This document shows, one piece after another, positions 56,277 through 64,000 of a DNA stretch of 64,000 nt (position 1 is the stretch's first letter; each line of letters opens with the position of its first letter). The position numbers and the translations under genes are program-made. Source of the stretch: Sipunculus nudus (taxonomy: Eukaryota > Annelida > Sipuncula > Golfingiida > Sipunculidae); assembly GCA_026874595.1 (NCBI GenBank), contig CM049309.1:24681033-24745032 (forward strand), written 5' to 3'. Below the pieces are notes generated by a model. That model ran no database searches and was not told the origin of the DNA. It saw only the letters and a program-made list of their open reading frames with translations.

Positions 56277-56929
56277 GGGGTTCAGTTTTCTATTAGCATA
56301 CAGTTATGCTACGCATGATAAAAAATCATGCAGTGAATGGCTGGTGAATAGGTCTTAATAATAATCTACTAAAAAAGGTTGAAAATTGGGTCATTATTGC
56401 AGTTTGATTAATATATATGGTGGGATGATTAAAATCAAATTAATTCATGACTGTATCTAGACCTCAGTAAACTGTCCATTGGTTTATGATAATGCTTATG
56501 ATGAAAAAAACTTGCTAATACGGTCTAGGCCTAAATGGCCGAAACTGCAAGTATAAAATGGCTATTCGTCTCAAAGCTCTGTCGTTCCAAAGATCGGGTT
56601 CGGCTCTCGATTGGCATGGCTGCATGGGTCTTCGCTGCTGGGATCGGTGGAGGGAATGTAGGCTGCTTCTGCCTTTGTGGCTGTGGATGCTGTGGCCTTC
56701 CTGTATAGTCACCGGTGCGGGTTTAACGGTGGCGGTCTCTCGCGGCTCTCTGCTTGGCTTGGTGGCATCACGTCCGTTGGCTCTGAGAACTATGCTTAAG
56801 GAGCGCACAGGGCTGTAGTCTTGACCACAGCAACCTGTAGCTGCTCGACTTTTGCTTTGACCACTAAATTTAATTTCATTTGCAAGACGATGTTATGAAC
56901 TTGATTAAAACTTCAAATTGACCATACCA

Positions 56930-57030
56930 GTGCCATGGGCGTCAATATGGGGGGATGGGGGGTATATATACCCCCCACTTTTTGGCAAGGGGGGGATGGT
57001 CAATGTAATCACCCCCCCCCCCCCCCACTT
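56930..57030. repeat. G/C-run repeat with a 20-bp palindrome
   Basis: GGGGGGTATATATACCCCCC at 56957-56976 is a perfect palindrome. It is followed by 'actttttgg', a G run and a C run. This looks like the end of a dispersed repeat; its class is unknown. Confidence 0.5.
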
Positions 57031-57189
57031 TTCAGAGAATAATATTACAATATTGCAAACGAAATATTTAAATAAATAGAATTAAAGACTTTGGATCTAT
57101 TTACTAAAAAATGTTACATCTAAACCTTGCTTAGAATTCACAAAATAACTTATTTTCTAAAACATTTTAATTATTTGAAATATGAATAA

Positions 57190-57242
57190 GTATATATATA
57201 TAATTATATATAGGCCTATATATATATATAATTATATATAGG

Positions 57243-57281
<39 letters not shown>

Positions 57282-57312
57282 GTATATGCCACTCACAGTC
57301 GCTGAAAAAGGT

Positions 57313-57383
<71 letters not shown>
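57190..57383. repeat. (AT)n microsatellite cluster with TATAGGCCTATA inserts
   Basis: Two AT-dinucleotide tracts (57191-57278 and 57318-57383). The first contains two copies of the palindrome TATAGGCCTATA. Confidence 0.9.
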
Positions 57384-57384
<1 letters not shown>

Positions 57385-57580
57385 CTAAAGTACGGTTAGT
57401 TTGACTTCATCAGTTTGTGCTACAGATCTGTTTCGTGAGAGCAGCATTCAAGCCGGCTCACTCTTCAGGTACAAACTGGAGTGATCAGATATTTGGGTGA
57501 AGTTTGTCGTAATAGGTAGGATTTATCTGGGGTTACTAGGTTCGGCGAGGCATGTATTTAAAGGTTTTGTTTTGTTGGTG

Positions 57581-57808
57581 AATAAGGGTTACTGGGTGCC
57601 TGGCTTATTGTATTGTATTAATATGCAGTCTCAAGATCCCAGCCAGTGTATGCAGGAACAACCAACTGGACTACTAATCCACTTATCCCCTGACCGAACC
57701 AACACCTGCATTGGGTCTTGATCAACTTTAAGCAATCCAACAAATCCTCGAGCGCTTCATAATAGCCCCAATACAATACAATAAGCCAGGCACCCAGTAA
57801 CCCTTATT
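57581..57808. repeat. Perfect 39-bp inverted repeat around a 150-bp spacer
   Basis: The left arm (57581-57619, starting AATAAGGGTTACTGGGTGCC) is the exact reverse complement of the right arm (57770-57808, ending CACCCAGTAACCCTTATT). The spacer has no ORF of note. It could be a foldback element or recent duplication-inversion. Confidence 0.9.
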
Positions 57809-57999
57809 AGCCCAGATATATGCCAATTTATCAGATATTCTGCTGTAAGCCTAATCTTATTTTGGTTTTTGTATGCATCAAAAGCTTCTGGAAATGCTAA
57901 TTCTTCATTTGGAGACGAAGGGAGGGGCACAGCTGTTTTTATTTTTCTTTCTTTCTTTTTTTCGGGGGAGGGGGGCGGGCCTGAATGTAGAAATGAGCA

Positions 58000-60900
58000 A
58001 AACAGTGGCCGTGAAGTGTTAACAACCCTATACTGAACCGCTCCTTTAACAGGTCCCCACAGCAACAAAAAATGGGTTCAACCAAACGAACATATAAATC
58101 AACCTACAAGCAAACAGGGATTAAAACATAACATCCATGGCTGAGTAATTAACTGGTTTTCCTGTGAGACAGTTATGGTTTTAAAAATAATCAGGCCGAT
58201 CGCTGAAGTTCCGCTTACGTAGAATCCTCGTGAAAAATTAAGATGTAACATCGAGGGAACACCTCTGTATAAATTTGCACATACAATTAATCTAAAATCT
58301 TGGAACTATGGACTTCCCCTTCAGGTCTCAACTTAGAGAGCTTATGGGTTAAAGAAAGAGGATATATTTTGGAAGTTAATGTTCAAGACTAAAAAAATAT
58401 AGAACTGATATTGAGAAAGTTACCGCTAATTTGTTATAAATGAGCTAACATGTACTCATTCGATAGTCAGTCACAAGGAAGCTCTTCCTTACACTTCCAC
58501 AGTACTGGGGTGACAGGCAATGGAGCTAGAGTTATAACTATAGACCTGCTAGTTCGTTAGTAATTATATTCGCCACTAAAAATAAAACAAAACTCAATGT
58601 TGAGTAAGATGTTATGGGATGGTCGATCAGAAGCATCGGCGTCAGACAAAAATTATGAGAATGAGTTACGCACTCTGCCGCTAGATGACAGCACCTATAC
58701 AAATGGTCAATGCGGATTGCAGCACAGGCGCTTGAATTGCCATTAGTGTAGATTTCGGTTAAATTTGTTACTTTTCTGGGTCAATCTTTTAACTATTACT
58801 TATCTGACATTTTCCTAGCGTTTTTCACACTATATGGGCCATCACTTTATTATTTACTTAATATTTGAGAAATGGACCACAAACACACACAAAGTTTTGG
58901 GTAAAATTCTGGTGTTAATTGCACCAGGCGTCATGCCTTCAAAACAATTCGTCATATGAAATAATAGATCGCCCGCGTGACTGGTAAAATTTAGCCACGT
59001 ATTCGCAGTGTGAACGCACACTGCAGATTGGATATGGATTGAACACGGTTTGAAACAGTTTTGTCTGATTTGAGGTGTGAAAGGATACGCAAGGCTAAAG
59101 GTGTAATCCGCGGATCCGGCACTGTTTCGGTATTCAGCGTATGTTATTCTATTTCCAGATTTATTTTAGAAAGGGGGCGTATATTGTTCTATTTTCTAGA
59201 TTATTTAGGTCGATAAAGAGATCCACTGTAATCCGCCCCAATTAAATTTATGACCAGTTATATTTTCTGCGCAGAATGCTTTTGCTCTGAAAATACTAAC
59301 TACATATGTACATGTGCTCCTTCCCTACATATTGGACTTAGAATAGAAGGGACCATATATCATATACGATTAAATCGGTACAACCGCCCCACTTTCTTTT
59401 ACCGACTGATTTATTCATTACAAAGTGCTTATAGTTAAAATATTTCTTATTATGAAAGTCTCATAGCATAATTCATTTAATTTACTGCAGCCTCTAAGTT
59501 TACTTTCAAATCAACACTGGTATAGATAAGACCGATGTACTTAGTTCTAACAGAGCGAAGTCTTCTTAGGGGAAGATCGTTATCTGTCTTTCAATTAAAA
59601 TTACCAAATGTTTTAGCACTAGAACAGATACACTTCAGCATAATATAAATAATGGCATTTTGGATTTCTTCTATCCTTTACCCCCTCTTTTTCATGGTCC
59701 AACTGGTCAGTATAAAGTCACTTGGGAATACTCAAAACTCTGGACGAGTTCGATCTTATTATTGTGGTTTAGGGATGAGATCAATTTTAATCAAAGATGC
59801 AGGATTATGATTGCTAGGGAAACGAGATGATAAAGTGATCACATCTTACTGTAAAATCTTACCCCATGGTGGATATACTCTAACTGTAAACTTGATGAAA
59901 AACAAACACCCTGAACTGACACAGATATACACATAACACTACAAATTATAACACAATTTATTGCAAATAAATAAATACGGCAAGGCATATGATAAAGAAC
60001 ACAACAACGGGATAAATACACTGATTTTAGAGTATATACATGTATTGCTTGTGCTGATTTAATTTGCATATAATAAATGGAATAAGGACCTGGGCTGGTA
60101 GGCCTGGCATTCTGTGAAAGCCTGAAAATGCTGCTGAGCCAGCTCTTTATATATAACTGCTACAGTCAATCCAGGCTTTTCAGGAATAGTAGAAGCTCTG
60201 CAGACGCTAACTCTGCCCTGACGCTCTAAGAATAATGATATATGATGAACAAAGTCTGCTACATAAATATGCAAACAGTAGGGCCATCAGCATACTGTCA
60301 GTCACCAATATTAACATGTACCATTAACAACAGATACTACACTACAATTAGGGTTATATAAAGGACATTTGTTAGGGCTGAAATGGTAAACTGTCTAATA
60401 CTTATTTAAAAAAGGGCTTTGTTTAGTCACTGTGAATGCACGCAGGTATGTGTGGAATTTGAAAATGACATTATGCTGACCGGGACTGACCAAAATGCAA
60501 AAATAGATTTTAAATATAATATCACAGGGATAATGTTATCATATACAAGTGTCCTAAAGACCATGCCCTTCAGTTTAATTTCACATTTTCAAAACATTAC
60601 AGGAACATTTATGAATCGTGTAGAGAAAGAATTCAATTAAAATGCAACTGTCATGTTTTACTTCAATTATTACAATAAACTTGGCATTAATAAAACAATA
60701 ATGACAAAACATGTACCTGAAATGGTAATGAAATATGCTGCTCTATCACCATGTTTATCCACAGCGTTGTAATGAAAACTGCAAGAGCTATTTTCACAAT
60801 GGTACATACATGGATATAGCTTCACTGTGATAACAGCAACTCATCGTTTTACCACACACCAAGACAAGCACATGAATACAGATATAAATACACACAGGTA

Positions 60901-61838
60901 ATACAGAATGTACCAAAGACTGACACATTTCACTTTTGCTGATGTCACAAGTAGAACAGCAAAATTATCAGCAGGAATCCCCTATCTAGCTCTTACATAT
61001 GGAACTAACCCCTTCACTGCATGAAAATCGTATCAGTTCACCAGTCCCTGTGAACACCTATATAAAACAGCCTGCTGTATCTTTGTATGGACCTGTATGA
61101 TAACAGCTTAGATTGACAAACAGATACTGTGTGAAGCCACATTTACTTGTACATATTTCACAGTTTAAATGCACAACAACATGATACTTTCAAAATGACT
61201 GGAACGATAAATGTTTAATGGAGAGGACAAACTGAGCTCACAATGTCTGACAGAAACACTTATTACTGCACAGACCATTACATACATACACACATATGCC
61301 CCAGTCATGACATAATGTGGGATAAAAATTATATTAACACACCAGTGTACATTTTGACAACCTTACCACATCAGTAATACTTCATTTGATAAATATATAT
61401 ACACACATGTAACTGTGTAGGTATTCTGTAACGTTATATATATGCATGAGCGTTTGAATGGTTCCACTGGAGTTACGGAGGGGAAACATTTAATTTCATA
61501 TGCAAATCATCATTCCAACACATATCTGCAGACTAAAAATAAGTAATAAACAATATCATGCCAAAGCAAAAATGAACTGATTTATCAGTAAAATGCAAAT
61601 CAGTCAAACAAGTCTCCAACAACCTCTCATAGAGGAAAACAAACATTGTAATAACAGCCACTTCCCACCCCTTGGTGATGGAATGATTTAAAGCATATCT
61701 CTCTAACTTGGATTTAGAATATAGTAATTCCATGAAAATATATATGTCATGTTACTGTAAGTCTGAATGCAGCAAATACATTAGCTCAATTATACCTGGT
61801 TATAAATTAATGCAGGACTGATGAAACATATATATATA
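58000..61838. other. Long stretch without recognised gene
   Basis: A/T-rich, with short ORFs on both strands (the longest about 76 residues), none with a known domain. No terminal motifs of families 1-4 were found here. It may be a long intron or 3' UTR of a gene outside the window. Confidence 0.4.
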
Positions 61839-62300
61839 CAGTAGAGCGCCGTTTTTCTGAAAGCGTCGGGGGACAAGCTTTTTGTTAGTAAAAATGAACA
61901 TTCGGAAATGCGGACAAGGGTCTAGCGGCAAGTAAGTACGACAGTTAATGATTAACTTAATGCCATTTTACCCGAGAAACACGGTGTTTCTTTTCGATAT
62001 TCATAATTGACGACCTGGTCATATAAAAAATATTGGATTATTGCTTAGCATAATTGGGAAAGATCAGTCTAACCTGCATTTAAGGATACGTGCGTGCTCT
62101 TCAAATTCACTGGAGGGAAAGGTCGAGTGACATCACCAAGGAACACGGTGTTTCTTATCAATCTACGTAATTGAAGACCGGGACATTTAAAAGCTGCTCG
62201 AGCACAAGCGTTTAACACATTCACTGCCAAGCCCATGTTCACCCCCAGTGCCAGGGCCATACACAGGGACCCCAGCAGCCCCGAGAGCTGCAGTGGTACC
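61839..62300 (+). mobile_element. Possible pogo-like (Tc1/mariner) transposon end
   Basis: CAGTAGAGCGCCGTTTTTCT with 'gcgtcgggggacaagct' and 'cattcggaaatgcggac', preceded by TA, resembles pogo/Tigger terminal repeats from memory. A matching right end was not found. A diverged direct repeat (CACGGTGTTTCTT at 61980 and 62143) lies inside. Could be a decayed MITE. Confidence 0.35.
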
Positions 62301-62340
62301 AAGACTAGGTGCTAATTACCTGATAAGAAGGTGTATATTT

Positions 62341-62342
62341 TG

Positions 62343-62375
<33 letters not shown>

Positions 62376-62400
62376 ATATATAATATATATATATATATAA
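62341..62400. repeat. AT-rich microsatellite
   Basis: TATATA runs with ATATAATATA interruptions. Confidence 0.9.
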
Positions 62401-63059
62401 TATCACTATATTCTGATATACACTAGTATTTCAGTATTGGCCCAAGTTATGTTTACCCCTGATCTTAGTATGCTGGCCTGACCTTCATCATGTTTCTGTC
62501 ATCATGTTCTTATTTATGAACATTTAAACAGGTCCTTATTTAGATTCAGATCAGTGATCTCATGTATTTTTGGACACAATTTTAGACTGACATCATCCTT
62601 ACATTACAGATATAAACTTAACAAGAGATAAGATGAGCTGCAGTGGAACTCTGAAGAAGAAAATAGCCATAATACCTCTATTTCTTCACCACAATTATCA
62701 GGGGATATGAAACTACTGGTTTTCAGTGTGACACCAGTTGATCTGGCCAAGTGTTACTACAGCAAACTGCTTGGTTTGCCCTAGAGAATTGACAGTTTGT
62801 ATAAGACTAAGGCATTTACAGGCTCTAAGATTCAAAAGAGCAAGCATTTCTGATAGTCAGTTCTTATATCTGGTACACTTAATTAACTACTGCGTAACAG
62901 GTATCAAACTTTCTGGTACCCACTCAAGAGTCTGTAGTTATCATGTAGATTTCACTGAAATTACATTACATAGTGAAATTACACTTTCTCAAGTGTGTTA
63001 ACCATTACATGCAAACAAATATAAAATTCATTTTCTTGCACTTCAGCCATGATTTTTAT

Positions 63060-64000
63060 AACAAGGCCTAAAGGCCTAATGCGAACCTGTGCATTGAGAA
63101 ATACACCAGGTATAATGCTTCAATGCTGGACCATGTATATGATGGATATGAACAATGCAAGTACTTAACATTTTGAATAAGAAACAATTACACAAACATC
63201 ACTGCTGGAATTCTGGCATGGGTGCACACAACACTAAAAAGATTGTAGCTGGCACCACCAGTCTTGTATACAAAGAAGCTTCCAGGGATATTTACATATG
63301 CCCAATTTCAGACTGATATATCAAACTCCTCCTGAGAAAAACGCAGGGACACACACCATGCAAAAGTCATTGTAGGTGGCGACAACTGTCTTGTGAGCGA
63401 AAAAGCCATCAAAGACACATAGGCAGGTCAAAATATTAGGCCAATACATCAAACTTACCTTTAGTCTGATGCATTGGGCTGACCAGGCTTAGGTGAGAAA
63501 GGCAGTTGCCCCGAGTGAACTGTGACAAATTGCTTGCTCAGGCTACTGCACTGAGTGAACTCTTGACCAGCACCTGGCTAGACTGAGTGAAATTTTGACC
63601 TGTACCTGGCTGCACTGAGTGAACTCTTGACCTATTGCATAATCTGACACAGTTGGCAGTCTGCCAAAGCTATAAATAGATTCAGGCTCAACTATGGTGC
63701 CAAATATGATGCAGTGAGCAGTCTTCCAAAGCTATAAATAGAATGCAGCTACTGCACTGAGTGAACTCTTGACCTCTACCTGGCTGCACTTCTTCCAATC
63801 CTGGCACTGTGCCAAAACTATTTATAGAGCTGACATCATCTTGGCTAATGGCCAACATCAAGGCACTGGCAATCTGCCAATGGTAAACCAAGTGCTGCCA
63901 TCTGTACACAAAAGTGGTCCCTACTTGAAATAACTTTGAAATTTATTTTCCCAACACGAAATGCTTTTCAGCTGTCTTTTTTATAAAAAAAAGAAATCAG
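63060..64000 (+). mobile_element. Family 2 element, runs off the right edge
   Basis: Starts AACAAGGCCTAAAGGCCTAA with the exact word GCGAACCTGTG at 63081-63091. The interior parallels the copy at 3733 (GGTGGCGACA near 63376; GAGTGAACTCTTGACC repeats from 63555). The 3' end is outside the window. Confidence 0.7.

Noticed and set aside
56515-56818. Overlapping ORFs of 86 and 97 residues on opposite strands in a GC-richer patch
   Set aside because: No recognisable domain on either strand; GC-rich DNA lacks stops in several frames. Left uncalled.
62069-62302. 77-residue minus-strand ORF with a hydrophobic segment
   Set aside because: It lies in the possible pogo-like repeat, has no splice or domain support, and its leucine-rich look follows base composition.

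Overview
The window is AT-rich animal DNA, most likely from a bivalve mollusc. The evidence is one long spliced gene, dense A/T-rich dispersed repeats whose 3' ends carry GGAC-type tracts, CA/AT microsatellites and long poly-G runs. The bivalve assignment rests on the general look of these repeats from memory, not on a database match. No prokaryotic features, rRNA or tRNA genes were recognised.

Minus strand, 14879-41216: one confident host gene, reconstructed here as ten exons with consistent splice sites and phases. It encodes the first 330 residues of a protein with three RNA-recognition motifs (RRMs) and a short Arg/Ser linker; its 3' end was not found and probably lies to the left. All three RRMs are split by introns in the same phase order, 0-2-1, which points to tandem duplication of a three-exon cassette. 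One intron contains a minisatellite of about 30 copies of a 34-bp unit, next to an exon. The other introns are filled mostly by transposable elements.

1-41 kb: at least four families of apparently non-autonomous elements. Families 1, 2 and 3 share one plan: a 5' start close to AACAAG (less clear in family 3), a family-specific subterminal word, a GGAC-type tract near the 3' end, and a 3' end made of the reverse complement of the same word followed by TAAAA. The word differs between families (GCTCAGCTGA, GCGAACCTGTG, GCCCTCAGCC) but its two ends always match each other. Copies are nested in one another, so empty sites can be read from paralogues. They also share internal modules such as the palindrome GGTGGCGCCACC.

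44.7-47.5 kb: an internally deleted tyrosine-recombinase retrotransposon of Ngaro type, with split direct repeats (A1...B1-A2-B2), the end of a reverse transcriptase plus RNase H broken by one stop codon, and a full-length tyrosine recombinase ORF. 47.7-48.6 kb: a probable solo LTR that landed inside an (AT)n microsatellite.

49-64 kb: mostly non-coding. It holds a decayed LINE ORF1 with zinc knuckles, a probable hAT transposase fragment, a CCAAT/GC-box/TATA-bearing promoter-like stretch, a perfect 39-bp inverted repeat, a possible pogo-like transposon end, and another family 2 copy running off the right edge.
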